In this document: positions 33,794 to 47,130 of the stretch, piece by piece | Layout of the letters: every line of letters starts with the position of its first letter | Numbering within the stretch: the stretch's first letter is position 1 | From: Eunapius fragilis | Lineage: Eukaryota > Porifera > Demospongiae > Spongillida > Spongillidae | DNA: 64,000 nt | Assembly: GCA_963681505.1 (NCBI GenBank) | Contig: OY811971.1 | Location: 2,200,090-2,264,089 of the forward strand | Direction: 5' to 3' | The notes under the pieces: generated by a model | What the model saw: the letters and a program-made list of their open reading frames with translations, nothing else | Database searches by the model: none | Told to the model about the DNA's origin: nothing | Made by a program: the position numbers and the translations under genes

Positions 33794-34804
33794 TTATTGT
33801 GGCTGGGAGTAGGAACAGCGCTGGAGATGATGCTTCAAACCACTCTTGGTCACATATTTATTGTCACATCCTTCAGAGGGACATCTTAACATCTCACCAA
33901 GGTGTTTTCTGCCATGCCTTTTCAGAGCAGAAATGGACCTGAAAGATTTCCTACAGAAACACTTATAAGGTCGATCATTGCTGTGGACCATCATATGGTA
34001 CCTGAGACTTGATCTGTAGGAATACTGCTTGTTGCAAATAGTACACTTGAATCTTCTGGCTCCTGTGTGGACAACCATGTGTGCATTCAGATGTTCCTTT
34101 CGTCCATATGCCTTCCCACATTCAGAACACTGATAGTTCTTTTCTTGTGTATGGACAACCATGTGCCTTGTCAGAGTTTCATTACGACCAAATGCCTTCC
34201 CACATTCATAACACTGATACTTCATTTCTTGCGTATGGACAACCATGTGTTTCTTCAGATCTGCCATATTACCAAATGCCTTCCCACATTGAGAACTCTC
34301 TTCATGTGTATGGACAACCATGTGTGATCTCAGATGTCCCTTACGACCAAATGCCTTCCCACATTGAGAACACTGATAGTTCTTTTCTTGCGTATGGACA
34401 AGCATGTGTGTCTTCAGATTATCCTTTCGCCCAAATGCCTTCCCACATTGAGAACACGGATAGCTCTTTTCTTGCGTATGGACAACCATGTGTGATCTCA
34501 GATGTCCCTTATGACCAAATGCCTTCCCACATTCAGAACACTGATAGTTCTTTTCTTGCGTATGGACAACCATGTGTGTCTTCAAATTATCCTTTCGCCC
34601 AAATGCCTTCCCACATTGAGAACACTGATAGCTCTTTTCTTGTGTATGGACAACCATGTGTGTCTTCAGATGTCCCTTACGACCAAATGCCTTCCCACAT
34701 TCAGAACACTGATAGTTCTTTTCTCGTGTAGGGACAGCCATGTGAGTCTTCTGATTTCCATTATGATAAAACGCCTTTCCACACTCAGAACACACATACA
34801 GCAT
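33794..34804 (-). CDS. C2H2 zinc-finger protein F, longest array
   Basis: Nine variable fingers plus the three-finger tail. The ancestral start codon ATG is changed to GTG (34819), so translation would have to begin at ATG 34804 (MLYVCSECGKAF), still before finger 1. Finger 1 has Pro for its last His (HMAVP) and finger 7 lacks its first Cys (EESSQCGKAFG); seven variable fingers look sound. Repeated helices RKDNLKT and RKGHLRS show internal duplication of finger pairs. The upstream region is separated from its conserved block by the 2.8-kb element at 35002-37785, so expression is doubtful. Confidence 0.7.
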   Translation of the reverse strand: MLYVCSECGKAFYHNGNQKTHMAVPTREKNYQCSECGKAFGRKGHLKTHMVVHTQEKSYQCSQCGKAFGRKDNLKTHMVVHTQEKNYQCSECGKAFGHKGHLRSHMVVHTQEKSYPCSQCGKAFGRKDNLKTHMLVHTQEKNYQCSQCGKAFGRKGHLRSHMVVHTHEESSQCGKAFGNMADLKKHMVVHTQEMKYQCYECGKAFGRNETLTRHMVVHTQEKNYQCSECGKAYGRKEHLNAHMVVHTGARRFKCTICNKQYSYRSSLRYHMMVHSNDRPYKCFCRKSFRSISALKRHGRKHLGEMLRCPSEGCDNKYVTKSGLKHHLQRCSYSQPQ

Positions 34805-35001
34805 TTCTGAATTACTCACCTTCCTTATTGTTCTAAAGATTTAAGTATTTAAATCTTAATTTGCAATGTAGGGGTAAACGAAGGGCCGAATTCCTGGCTC
34901 CACCACTAATCAGGAAGAGGGGGGTCGAATTTGGTTAATAGGTGACCTTACAATAACATGCATGCATCACTTTTCATCGCTGTTTTGGATCCATGTAGAA
35001 T

Positions 35002-37785
35002 GGGCTATTCCATTCAATGACATTACGATGGGTAAATAGTTATTATCGGTGGTTAGCCTTGATATTCGTCACAGCCCTTTGCGGCTGGACAAAAGGGTCC
35101 ATAATTAGACAATACCGTAAACCAAAAAAATTCATTGCGGCTAGATGCGCCATGGCCTCATTAAAATGGCGTTTTTTGATAGAGCTGTATCTTGTTCATT
35201 TTACCATCAAATATCTGTTGATCCCTCCCATTTAACTGGTGTATCGTCGTAGTAGAGACTATACCATATGCGCACTCTTCAAATCGCAATCCTTATTTAT
35301 ATATGGATATCGTAAGGGAGAGGGGGTACTTCACGCTGATAATACCAAGCACAGACAAAGTCTCAGGAACGTCAGCATGCCGCTTTGTCAACTATACACA
35401 TTTAGGTATACAGAAACACCATTTAGGTCCAGCCATACTTTTTTTTCACCACACAATAAAGGGTTTTGCTTTTCTATGAATAATGCGGTATTAGTAGCTT
35501 TATTCGGTCACATAGCCTAGATAGAACACCATATATACCAGCTCCAGAAACTTTGCAGAGCTTGTGGAAAACATTTGGTGGCTAGAGAGATCAAAAGGAG
35601 AGCATTCATGAGAGGGGGTTTATAATGGGTACATGAGGGCAGGGGGTCCAGCTGCTTACTGTGGGAACATGGAGCAGACCAGCTGCTTATAGTAGGTACT
35701 TTGGGGCATGAGCAGGGGGTCCAGCTACTTAGTGAGTACATAGGGGCAGAGTGTACAGTGAGTACACAGGGGCAGGGGTCTAGCTGCTTACTGTGGGTAC
35801 ATGGGGGCAGGGGTCCAGCTGCTTACTGTGTGTACATGGGGGGCAGGGGTCCAGCTGCTTACAGTGGGTACATGGGGGCAAGGGGGCATGGGTACATGGG
35901 GGAAGGGGACTAGCTGCTTATACATGGGGGCAAGGGGGCATGGGTACATGGGGGAGGAGGTCCAGCTGCTTACAGTCGGTACATGGGGGCAGGGGGCGTG
36001 GGCACATGGGGGAGGGGGTCCAGCTGCTTACAGTGGGTACATGGGGGCAAGGGGGCCAGTTGCTTACAGTGGGTACATGGGGGCAAGGGGGCATGGGTAC
36101 ATGGGGGCAGGGGTCCAGCTGCTTACTGTGGGTACATGGGGGCAGGGGTCTAGCTGCTTACTGTGGGTACATGGGGGCAAGGGGTCTAGCTGCTTACAAT
36201 GGGTACATGGGGGGCAAGGGGGCCAGTTGCTTACAGTGGGTACATGGGGGTAAGGGGGCGTGGGTACATGGGGGAGGGGGTCCAGCTGCTTACAGTTGGT
36301 ACATGAGGGTAGGCATATGTGGGGGCAGTGTCTACCTGCTTATAGTGGGTACATGGGGGCACGAGGGCCAGTTGCTTAGTGGGTACATGGGGGCAGGGGT
36401 CCAGCTGCTTACTGTGGGTACATGGGGGCAAGGGGGTCCAGCTGCTTACAGTGGGTACATGGGGGCAAGGGGTCTAGCTGCTTACAGTGGGTACATGGGG
36501 GCAAGGAGTCCAGCTGCTTACAGTGGGTACATGGGGGCAAGGGGTCTAGCTGCTTACAGTGGGTACATGGGGGCAAGGGGGCCAGTTGCTTACAGTGGGT
36601 ACATGGGGGAAGGGGGCGTGGGTACATGAGGGAGGGGGTCCAGCTGCTTACAGTTGGTACATGAGGGTAGGCATATGTGGGGCAAGGGTCCAGCTGCTTA
36701 CAGTGGACTCATGGGGTAGGGGTTCCAGTTGCTTACAGTGGGTACATGACGGCAGGGGGTCCAGCTTCATACATGTACATGGAGCAGGGGTCCAGCTGCT
36801 TACAGTGGGTACATGGGGGAGGGGGTCCAGCTGCTTATAGAGGGTACATGTGGGCAGGGGATCCAGCTGCTCACAGTGGGTACATGAGAGCAGGGGGTAG
36901 CGGTAGGTGTATGGGGGCAGGGAGTCCAGCTGCTTACATGAAGGCCGGGGGATCAGCTGCTTACAGTAGTCATGTGGGGGAGGAGGTCCAGCTGTTCATA
37001 GTGGGCACATGGGGACAGGGGATTACAGTGTGGGTACATGGGGGCAGAGTGTAACAGTGGTACATGGGGCAGGGGGCAGTCAGGGGGTCCAGCTGCTTGC
37101 AGTGGGTACATGAAGGCAGGGGGTCCAATACATGTACATGGGGCAGGGGGTGCAGCTACTTACAGTGGGTAGGTAGGCTGGGTGTTCAGCTGACAGTGTG
37201 TACATAAGGGCAGGGGGGTCCAGCTGATTTTCACGTCAACACGTATATGTACTGGCATGGGCTAGTTTACACGGCTCAAACTACAGTACACTTCACATGC
37301 GTATACCATTGCGAAGAAAAAGTATGGCTACAGTTCCATACTATATGTTGTAAGTTCCTTCTGTCTCCTTTTGTTATTCGCTTCCAACTGGGGTGCAGAA
37401 TTTGTCTACGTGGTCCAAAAAGTACGTTGAAGACAATGCGTTCGTCGAAAAATGGCCGCTTGTAGGAAGCGGTGGAGAGAAAACTAGGCCATGTGACTTT
37501 GGCTACAAATAGAACAAAGATCCTTCATTCATTGTATGGCTTTAAAATGGTGACAAGTTCAAACATGTTAACATGTAGTGCAAGGTTTCTAAGGTTGTCG
37601 GTTGTCAAGGGTGGTTGCTAGGGCATTACGCCACTCTTTCAATATTTCAAGAGGTATGCCTTTTATCCACAAATTGTATGGCCGCATAGGGCTGTGTCGT
37701 AATATCCAGGGAATTTATTAACTGTCCGGGGTGATTTGTTGTATTGTCATCAGTACCCCTGTACGGTCATTAAATGGAATAGCCC
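35002..37785. mobile_element. 2.8-kb inverted-repeat element carrying a minisatellite
   Basis: It begins GGGCTATTCCATTCAATGAC and ends with its near complement (GTCATTAAATGGAATAGCCC), flanked by AAT at 34999-35001 and 37786-37788. The last 40 bases match the end of the 152-bp MITE (CATCAGTACCCCTGTACG). No transposase was seen; more than half of the interior is a 36-bp tandem repeat. It separates zinc-finger gene F from its upstream block. Confidence 0.75.
35740..37215 (+). repeat. 36-bp minisatellite (GTACATGGGGGCAAGGGG unit)
   Basis: About 40 degenerate copies of a 36-37 bp unit combining GGGTACATGGGGGCAAGGGG with TCCAGCTGCTTACAGT. Unit length near 36 keeps long frames open (LAAYSGYMGARG repeats), which are artefacts. 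The G-runs could form quadruplexes. Confidence 0.95.
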
Positions 37786-37959
37786 AATGTACATTACGAC
37801 CTATATATCTTTGGCATTGGGATCGGACAAGTTATGGCTATGGGAGACAAGTATGCTTTTTTTTTTAGATTATCTGCAGTTTTCCTAGACATTCCGTCTA
37901 CATGTCTCCGTTTCCGAGTCATGTTTTGAACATGTACTAAGTGACCAGTAAATGTATAA

Positions 37960-38110
37960 ATCAGTCTCTTTTACTGTATTCGCTCGCATGTTCGTACCAT
38001 GCATACTGCTAACACCTCTACTTATAAATACAATTACTTCACTGACCGGTCTTCCTCCCGCTTCCAGCAACCTTTACCTCAGCACACTATTGTTCCGAGT
38101 GGGTCAAAAA
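37960..38110 (-). promoter_or_regulatory. Conserved upstream block, copy 5
   Basis: Keeps ACTGACCGGTCTTCC, CGCTTCCAG and CCTTTACCTCAGCAC. It is the presumed upstream block of zinc-finger gene F, now 3 kb further away because of the inserted element. Confidence 0.35.
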
Positions 38111-38595
38111 GGGTATAATTGGAACAATTGCTAAACATACCGGAATAATGGCGTCATTAAACTCATTATCTTAGTGCATTGTTTGGAGCCACTTTTTGCA
38201 CAACCAGAATGAAATGGAGCAACATGGAGAGTCTAGGCATGTAGAAACGACCTTTCTGTACACATACGTACCTAATTCTGATGCAGAAAGTTTTTTATAC
38301 TTAGCGGGGAGGTGTTTCTATCGTACGCATGTGCAATTGGTGCGGGAGACTACTATTAGTCTGATTCAGAGTGTTCCCGTCTGGAATTTGTTTGAGACAT
38401 GCCATACCATCCGACATTACGTGCTGACATTGTTCTATATATCAAGATGCATTTCAAAGTGGCTCTGTTATAATCTTGCCAGTTTTTCGAGCACAAAAAG
38501 TACGAAATTCGACTTCTTTGCATTGTAGACTGGAATATGACACAACGCTGTCTTGAGAGAAATGCTTTCCTTTTAAATAGTGTGGATGCACTTTA

Positions 38596-40310
38596 TTGCA
38601 TTCAAAGTACTATGCGATTGTTAACTACATTATTGGGCTGAAGATTATAATAGAAACTGATCACAAGCCCCTAGTGCCACTCTTTGGAACCAAATACCTT
38701 GACAGCTTGCCACCAAGGATACTAAGATTCTGGCTGAGACTGGCTCGATTTGATTACAGTGTCCATCATGTTCCGGGTAAACTGTTGTCCACTCCTGATG
38801 CGCTCTCACGTGCACCTGGCCCAACAACAGAAGCAGAGATACGACTGGAAAGAGAGGCTGAGTACCTTATGGAGCTATGTATCAACCACCTCCCAGCCAG
38901 CCAGAAACGGTTACATCTGTACTCTGAAGCTCAGCTAGCAGATCCAGTGTGCTCAGTTGTTATGAAGTATTACCGAAACGGGTGGCCAGATATTGGCAAG
39001 ATTGACCCGCAGTTGAAACCATATTGGAAAGTCCAAGGGGAGATAACCATTCATAATAACCTGTTACTCTTTCAGAAACGTATTGTGGTACCTGCATCAC
39101 TCCAACAAGAAACCCTCATGAAACATCACCAGGGGCATCAGGGCATCCAAAGATGCTGACTGAGAGCACAGTACGCGGTCTGGTGGCCTTGCATATCTCA
39201 ACGGATAAACTGCTAATTGAACGGTGCCCAGTATGTGCAAAGAACTACACACCTCATCGGGAACCATTAATGCCCACTCCTTTACCAGACTTTCCCTGGC
39301 AAAAGGTCGCAATGGACCTGTTTACATCTAAGGAGTCATGCTACTTGGTTATTGTCGACTACTTCTCAAGATACCCAGAAGTTATTAAGCTTCGGACAAC
39401 CACTAGTGCCGGCATTATTGAAGCAGTAAAGGCCGTGTTCTCCAGGCATGGCATCCCAGAGACTGTCATAAGCGACAATGGTCCACAGTTTTCCTCCAAG
39501 GAATTTGCCAAATTTGCCTCACAATACAGTTTCCAGCACAGAACCAGCAGTCCACACTTTCCGCAAAGCAACAGTCTTGTGGAACGTACAGTCCAAACTG
39601 TAAAGAACATTCTAAAGCAATCGTCCGACCCGTACTTGGCAATTCTTGTATATCGATCGACACCGTTTCCATGGTGCAATTTATCACCAGCACGACTCCT
39701 AATGGGAAGACAGCTACGAACGACCCTGCCACAAGCCCCAGATCACATGAAGCCAGAATGGCCTTATTTAGAGAAACTTCATGCGGAGGATATGGATTTT
39801 AAGCTTCGTCAAAAAGCAAATTTCGACAAACGTCACCAGGTGCGTCCACTTTCTGTCATCGCAGATAGAACAGACGTGTGGATTTCTACTGACAGAGCAG
39901 ATCTAGTGCCAGGGGTAATAGTCAAGAAATCAGCAGCACCCCGTTCATACCTAATTGACACAGAGAGTGGTGCTTTGAGGTGAAATAGATGTCACCTCAA
40001 TGTGGTGCCAAAGAAGGAAGATCAGCATCCACAGGGACAAGACGAGAGCTCAGATAGGGAGGAACACGATCTGAGTCCACCACATTTGGCAAGTCAACCA
40101 CCTTCGAGTCCACCACATCTGGCAAGTCGACCACCTCCGAGTCCACCACGTCGAATAATGACCAGGACGCAAACAGGGACGGCGATTCGACCTCCAGATA
40201 GGCTTTAACCCGTTTCCCCAGAAAGGGAGATGTGGCATGAACCAATACGTGTAACCTTGTGTATATTATGTATTGCGCATGCACATGAGGGAGGGGGTTC
40301 TTATTAGATT
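38596..40310 (+). pseudogene. Ty3/Gypsy-like pol 3' fragment (RNase H, integrase) with LTR start
   Basis: The remnant begins within the RNase H domain (IETDHKPLVPLF, VPGKLLSTPDALSRAP). It continues with the HHCC integrase zinc-binding region (HHQGHQG, CPVCAKNY) and the catalytic core (VAMDLF, VISDNGPQF, and the third acidic residue in SLVERTVQ). Reverse transcriptase, protease and gag are absent. A TGA interrupts the frame at about 39159, followed by a frameshift near 39200. A purine-rich tract AGAAAGGGAGATG near 40218 precedes what may be the 3' LTR, cut short around 40310. Inactive. Confidence 0.8.
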
Positions 40311-41470
40311 TTGGTCAAACTCTACATTTCCAGTGATGCAGGAGCAGAAACACGTTTAGTTACAAAGATACAACAATCACCAGATTACATGAGGTGGATT
40401 CGAATGTGTGAAATGCATTTTATGTCACTTAGTGAAAGAGTGAAATTAAAATATGGTGTGTGGGATAATACACCTGGTTTATTATTGCCATCAACAACTT
40501 TGGATCTTGTATATAAAATCACTCAAAATCCTCCAACAGATATAGTACTACTTATTGCTTTGGTGGCATGGGTGAAACCGAATGAAGTAAGTGAATATTT
40601 TCAAATAAAGACACTGAAATAATGAGTTGCTTGGACAATGACATTCTGTGTGAGGCATGGAAGTCTCATCCATTATATTGTAAACATAATAAGAACCAGT
40701 TAGTTTATCTATGTAGACAAAATCAAATACCAATACCTTACGAATACGACTTAAAGCACAACTTGGCTAAACTAATTGCAGAAAAGAGTGGCGCACCAAT
40801 ACCACCTGTTGCAAATTTATATAGTGGAAGTTTAACAAATGTTCCCACTACCCCATTGAAACTTGCTAAATTATCAGTGGGACAATTGCGATCTATTCTG
40901 CACTTTCATGGCCTACCATGTTTTGGAACAAAGGATGAACTGATCATTTGTGTGTGTCTTCTAAAAATAATCAAGTATCAGCACTGTTTGCTAGGGAGGA
41001 ACAGCAACTTAAAGATCTAATTAAAATCATTTATGACCTTATTCACTGTCAAAGGTTGCTTGATATAAGGAATCATGTAGTCTCAAAACGAACTTACCCA
41101 TCTAGAGAAAATAAGAATTGTGTTCCTCTGCCCCAGCATATAAATGCAGCAGCTGATTTATGCCTCTTATTTGATCCACTTATTCAATTCGTAGATATCA
41201 TTCATGACCAGAGATCACAAACAGTAAAGCAATCAGTTTCCATTCCCTGTGATATACCAAGCACTTCAGATAAAGTGGATTTAAAAGATACTAAAAATCT
41301 AGTGTGCCTGGTTGGAAGCAAAATCAAAGTTAAGTGGAATGTTGATGAGGTAGGGGATTCAGGATGGAAACCAGGCTAGTATATAGCATTTGTTGAGGGA
41401 TACGATTAAGGTGATAATGAAATTACAGTTTCATATCCTTGTGAAGCAGGATGTTGTATAAGCTAGCTGT
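40311..41470 (+). pseudogene. SAP- and Tudor-like domain protein remnant
   Basis: Three overlapping frames (40311-40622, 40622-41020, 40948-41379) form one decayed gene. The middle part has a SAP-like motif (KLSVGQLRSILHFHGLP, TKDEL). The last part has VGSKIKVKWNVDEVGDSGW followed by YIAFVEGYD, resembling a Tudor-like fold, with a TAG where a Trp is expected (near 41379) and more stops. Such SAP/Tudor-like proteins are common multicopy genes in invertebrates and may be transposon-borne. Function unknown. Confidence 0.45.
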
Positions 41471-41766
41471 AACACCTCAACTTGAAGCTGATAAAATTCG
41501 TCTTGTCAAATCTCCTATTTGAGTAAACAAGAAGTCAATCAAGTAAAGCATTTTAATAAATGTTTGTTAGAGATGGTAATCATATGACTCAAAACTGGAT
41601 TTTATAATTTATACTGGGGCAGTGTATTAAATTGATTTTCTCATGAACTGCAAGGAACCTTTTCAAATGGTCATCCATCATATACTTAGGCACTGAATTT
41701 ATAATCAGCCAAACATTGAAACCCCCCCCCCTCTCCAAAATGTCTCGTACCTGACTGACCTGGCTT

Positions 41767-43275
<1,509 letters not shown>

Positions 43276-43589
43276 GGCTCACCCCTTGATGATAGAATTG
43301 AGAAAAGTCAAAATGTGTGTGTGTGTGTGTGTGTATGTGTGTGTGTGTGTGCTGATTAATCTGTGAATGTGTACTTAGTCATAGTGTGAAGCTCTGATTG
43401 GAATATCCAGACAAATGTATGAATATAATACAATTGTTCTAACTACACATGTGGGATGCTTCCCAACAAAAGCAGTAGTGGCTCACACATACAGATGATT
43501 TGGATACCCCAACAAGCAAAAGGTCTACAGTTTACACAGAATCTGTAAATAACCGTTTATACATAATTTGCCTAACCACATCGTGTTCT

Positions 43590-44370
43590 CGCAGTGCACA
43601 TTGCGACTGTCATCAATTATACAGTATACCATTTCAGCCGGTACAAAACACTTACAACTGGTCTCACCAGTTTTCTTCCCTCTTTCAGCAGCCTTTGCCT
43701 CAGCCCGAGTCCGATATAAACGCAATATGAGTTCTCGACGTTAATATCCGACGGAATATTATTTGGGGTGCATTGGAGAATCACGTGCGGTGTAGTCTTT
43801 AAAAAAATTATACAAGTACATTCTCTGATCGTACAATAGGTGGCATATAAAAATAAACAAAGAAATAGAAATGAAATTGGCCTATGTAAGTTATGTTTAA
43901 CGCACTCCTGACCACTTGATGCGGATTTATAGGCCAATCGTTCACACCTTTGTTTATTGGGAAGCCATAACTTAATTTGAAGCTTATGAACACCCAATTT
44001 GATCTCAATTATAATGGCCATGTGCAAAAAGGCCAAATAAAACAAAATTGCTTCATCTACCATAATGTAAAACACGGTATCGGTAATTACTACGTACTTG
44101 AATTAGTTGCATACATATTACAGAAAATAACAAGTCCTGCATTTCATATACTTTTCTCAATTTGTACAACCCATCGATCATTGCATTGATGCAGTACATG
44201 TACTGACGTAACATCAGGTACGAGACATAGACCTGAGCATTTGTGTTCTCTAAAAGCACGCTGCATGTGTTACAACAGAACCAACGCAAAACATTTCTTG
44301 TTTGTGTTAGCGTTCGATAGCATCAAAATAAAGAGGGAAATGATCCGATTGACGGCTGTCCCTCTAGACA
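43590..44370. repeat. Upstream block copy 6 plus second conserved block
   Basis: 43590-43800 matches 12290-12500 (ACTGGTCTCACCAGTTTTC, CTCTTTCAG, ATCACGTGCGG) and 43975-44370 matches 12985-13430. No zinc-finger gene remains at lower coordinates, so the module here lost its gene. Confidence 0.5.
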
Positions 44371-44489
44371 CAGAGAATCATAAGTGTCTTTGGAGATTAC
44401 ATAAATTACACCAACACAAATTCAATAATTACATGTTATGCAAATATGTGTACACACTTGATTCTGTGTGTATCATGCATTGGTCATTG

Positions 44490-45047
44490 TATCTGGATCT
44501 TGGGAGTAGGAGCAGTGCTGGAGATGATATTTCAAACCACTCTTGGTCACATATTTCTTGTCACATCCTTCAAAGGGACATCTTAACTTCTCACCAAGGT
44601 GTTATCTGCCATGCACTTTCAGAGCAGAAATGCCTTGAAAGATTGCCTGCAGAAACACTTATAAGGTCGATCATTGCTGTGGACCATCATATGGTATCTG
44701 AGACTTGTTCTGTAGGAATACTGTTTGCTGCAAATAGTACACTTGAATCTTCTAACTCCTGTGAGGACAACCATGGGACATCAGGTATTTCTTTAGGCCA
44801 AATGCCTTCCCACATTCAGAACACTGATAGTTCTTTTCTTTTGTATGGACAACCATGTGCCTCTTCAGATCTCCCTTACGACCAAATGCCTTCCCACACT
44901 CAGAACACTGATAGTTCTTTTCTCTTGTATGGACAACCATGTGCCTTGTCAGAGTTCCATTACGACCAAATACCTTCCTACATTCAGAACACTGATAGTT
45001 CTTGTGTATGGATTATCAAGTGTTTTTTTCAGATCTGCCTTACGACG
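44490..45047 (-). pseudogene. Zinc-finger gene G, truncated by foldback element
   Basis: The minus strand keeps three fairly good variable fingers (ECGKAFGRKGDLKRH, ECGKAFGLKKYLMSH) and the tail fingers with small deletions near 44590-44650 and 44770. The 5' part ends abruptly at 45047, where a foldback element starts; first fingers and ATG are missing. Confidence 0.7.
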
Positions 45048-45262
45048 AAAGGGAAAATGGAATGGTCCTATCAGTATTTAGCACACGAACAACATACTAT
45101 ATCCTAAATATAGAAATGTGCTAAATATAGGACTATTCCATTTTCCCTTATTATTAGACCCTTGTTTCCTTCCTTTTTTACACTACCATTGCCTTCAAAT
45201 CCTATAAGCCACCAACTTTCTCATAGAGAATGTTTTTTTATTTACTTGTTTCATTGATTTTT
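45048..45262. mobile_element. Foldback MITE, second copy (left arm shortened)
   Basis: The inner arms 45049-45087 and about 45118-45150 pair (AAAGGGAAAATGGAATGGTC against GGACTATTCCATTTTCCCTT). The right side continues with TTTACACTACCATTGCC and CCACCAACTTTCTCATAGAG, as in the element at 84-388, but the outer left arm is missing. Its left end coincides with the break in zinc-finger gene G. Confidence 0.75.
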
Positions 45263-45556
45263 ATTCATACCCGATTATGAGCCGTAGCATGTTAAGCAAT
45301 CCATCTTGACATGAGAGGGAGGTTGTAAAGGTACGACATACCTTTGAGTGACCTTAACTCTTTTCGCCGAGCGAGATGCACGTTCAGGACTATGGCAATA
45401 TCGCTGTCTTTTTTCAGGATCTGCTCGATACCTTGCACGTCGAGAGGTCCGTTCCTTTTCAGGATCTGAGGGGGCTTTAAGGGGCGGCCGAAATATTGTC
45501 GCCCCAGCTCGATCGAACCCACGAACGCATTTTGCATCGGGCCAGAAGCAGACAGC

Positions 45557-45557
<1 letters not shown>

Positions 45558-45592
<35 letters not shown>
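45558..45592 (+). repeat. Poly-C tract of about 35 bases
   Basis: A pure C-run within a region that repeats GATACCTTGC(A/G)CGT(C/A) and TTTCAGGATCTG phrases on either side. The flanking sequence (45340-45690) has no recognised gene. Confidence 0.75.
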
Positions 45593-45889
45593 TTACTAAT
45601 CGCATCTCGATACCTTGCGCGTATAGAGGTCCGTTTCTTTTCAGGTTCTGCTCGATAGTTATTAACGTAACTCTCGATAGCTATGACCATACCGTGTACC
45701 GTAACAACGATTTATTCCGGTTACATCGGGGAGTCCAATTCCCCCCTCCCACCCACTACGCTGCCCGCTCGACAATTTTTATGTTTTATGTCTCCCTCCA
45801 TAGACGTACATGTAGGCCCTATTCTTAGAATCACCCTGTGATTAAAAATTCGAAATCTTAAAGCGCATATATAAAGGAATCCTAACAAG

Positions 45890-46150
45890 CGCCATACGTT
45901 ATAAATAAATTTAGTAGACCCAAAGCTACTTCACTATGACTGCTCGTACAAAAGATGATTTTATGCATACTATGCCGGTACCAAGTTAACTGGTTTCACA
46001 GGTTTTCCTCCCTCTTTCAGCAGCCTTTGCCTTAATCCGAGTCTGTATGACCCAATAAAAGGCGAATAGACACGTGACATCAATACGAGTACGACGTTAA
46101 TATCCGGCGGAAATTAAATTCGCTGTCTTGGAGTATCACGTGTGGTGTAG
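45890..46150 (-). promoter_or_regulatory. Conserved upstream block, copy 7
   Basis: Keeps AACTGGTTTCACAGGTTTTCC, CCTCTTTCAG, ACACGTGACA and ATCACGTGTGG. Presumed upstream block of the truncated gene G. An ACCGTGTACCGT near-dyad lies at about 45691. Confidence 0.4.
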
Positions 46151-46344
46151 TTCTATGTACTAAGGAATATCATTCCCACCCACCTTCTCATGCGCTCTTG
46201 ATTTTTAATAATTAGTGCTACGTGCTATTAGCATGAACTAAAACATGCAGTCAATGTAATAGAAAGATGTGTGTAGCAAGGTACATGTTTGATCACCCTC
46301 ATAATGACGTAATGATTATAACATGAACAGACCACTTAGTGAAC

Positions 46345-46556
46345 CTAATAATGTCACCAATCTCTGCCTCATCCTCAGAAGGTTCTCTCTAAAAAAGGGG
46401 GGCAGAGGCAGTCATGTGATAGTGGCCACACCCACACATAGTGACACTCACCCCCTCCTCCTGCTCCATCAACCACTGTTGGACTTCAGCTGACGTCTCT
46501 ACGTGCTCCACCTGCCCCACAATCCTTGGCATCTGTGTTAACCCTGTGCTGCCAAC
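46345..46556 (-). CDS. NBN: NBN-like exons M and R, copy 8 (best linked set)
   Basis: Exon M (46556-46452) encodes LTQMPRIVGQVEHVETSAEV plus QQWLMEQEEG; exon R (46388-46345) encodes REPSEDEAEIGDII, all with GT/AG borders and in phase. This copy is the only one with exon F (47016-47130) and a near-complete exon K (47971-48260) upstream in the right order. It is therefore the best candidate for a real nibrin-like C-terminus, which in animals binds MRE11 and ATM at DNA breaks. The DDIFR motif reads GDII here, so binding may be weakened. Confidence 0.5.
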
Positions 46557-47015
46557 CTAATTATAAAAAGCTTTATCATATGATCACCACTACACCCTCC
46601 CAGCACCATCATCACGGCCTTGCAGCATGGTCCTTGACCCAGATCACCATAGCAACGGATGGATGACATTGTGCTAACCTTGAACTATGGAATGGAGACA
46701 CTTCTACACAAACTATTGACCACTTGGGCCAGAGTATTGGGAGCCAATGGGATTGTAGGCATGTGATTATAAATGGAATGTAATCTAACACCATGGCTGT
46801 AGCACCATACGTGTCACCCATGAGAAACTTGCATAATTTAGGAGTAGCTGGGAGGTTACACTGCTATTAAATTGCCTGGAATCAATAATATGATCAGAAG
46901 TAATGACATACAACCTTCATTAATATTCTTTCCTCATGCATCTTTAACTCTCAAATAATCTCTTGCATCTTTAACCCTCATCATCCCACCCTCATCTTTA
47001 ACCTCAATGCTGCAC

Positions 47016-47130
47016 CTTTCTGAAGTGCTTGAAGTCTCTCAGTCCCTCGCTCTCACTACTGTTGTCACCTTCTCTGGGACCTTGTCTCTCCCCCGGACCA
47101 CCACAACCAGTCTCACCACCTCCACACATT
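47016..47130 (-). CDS. NBN: NBN-like exon F with basic FKHFRK motif
   Basis: Acceptor CTCCCAG, donor GTGCAG. It encodes a Gly-rich start, then GDNSSESEGLRDFKHFRK. Nibrin has the equivalent KNFKKFKK immediately before the exon that encodes its MRE11-binding region, and here the next exon downstream (M, 46452-46556) follows in phase. I found it only once in the window, unlike exon M. This motif was the main reason for naming the family. Confidence 0.5.

Noticed and set aside
35793-36840. 278-codon Gly/Tyr repeat frame and overlapping frames
   Set aside because: Product of the 36-bp minisatellite; frames change wherever a 37-bp unit occurs and there is no start context.
38196-38528. 110-codon plus-strand frame
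   Set aside because: No domain, no repeat copy and no splice partner; it starts in the module flank and ends before the pol fragment. Not supported as a gene.
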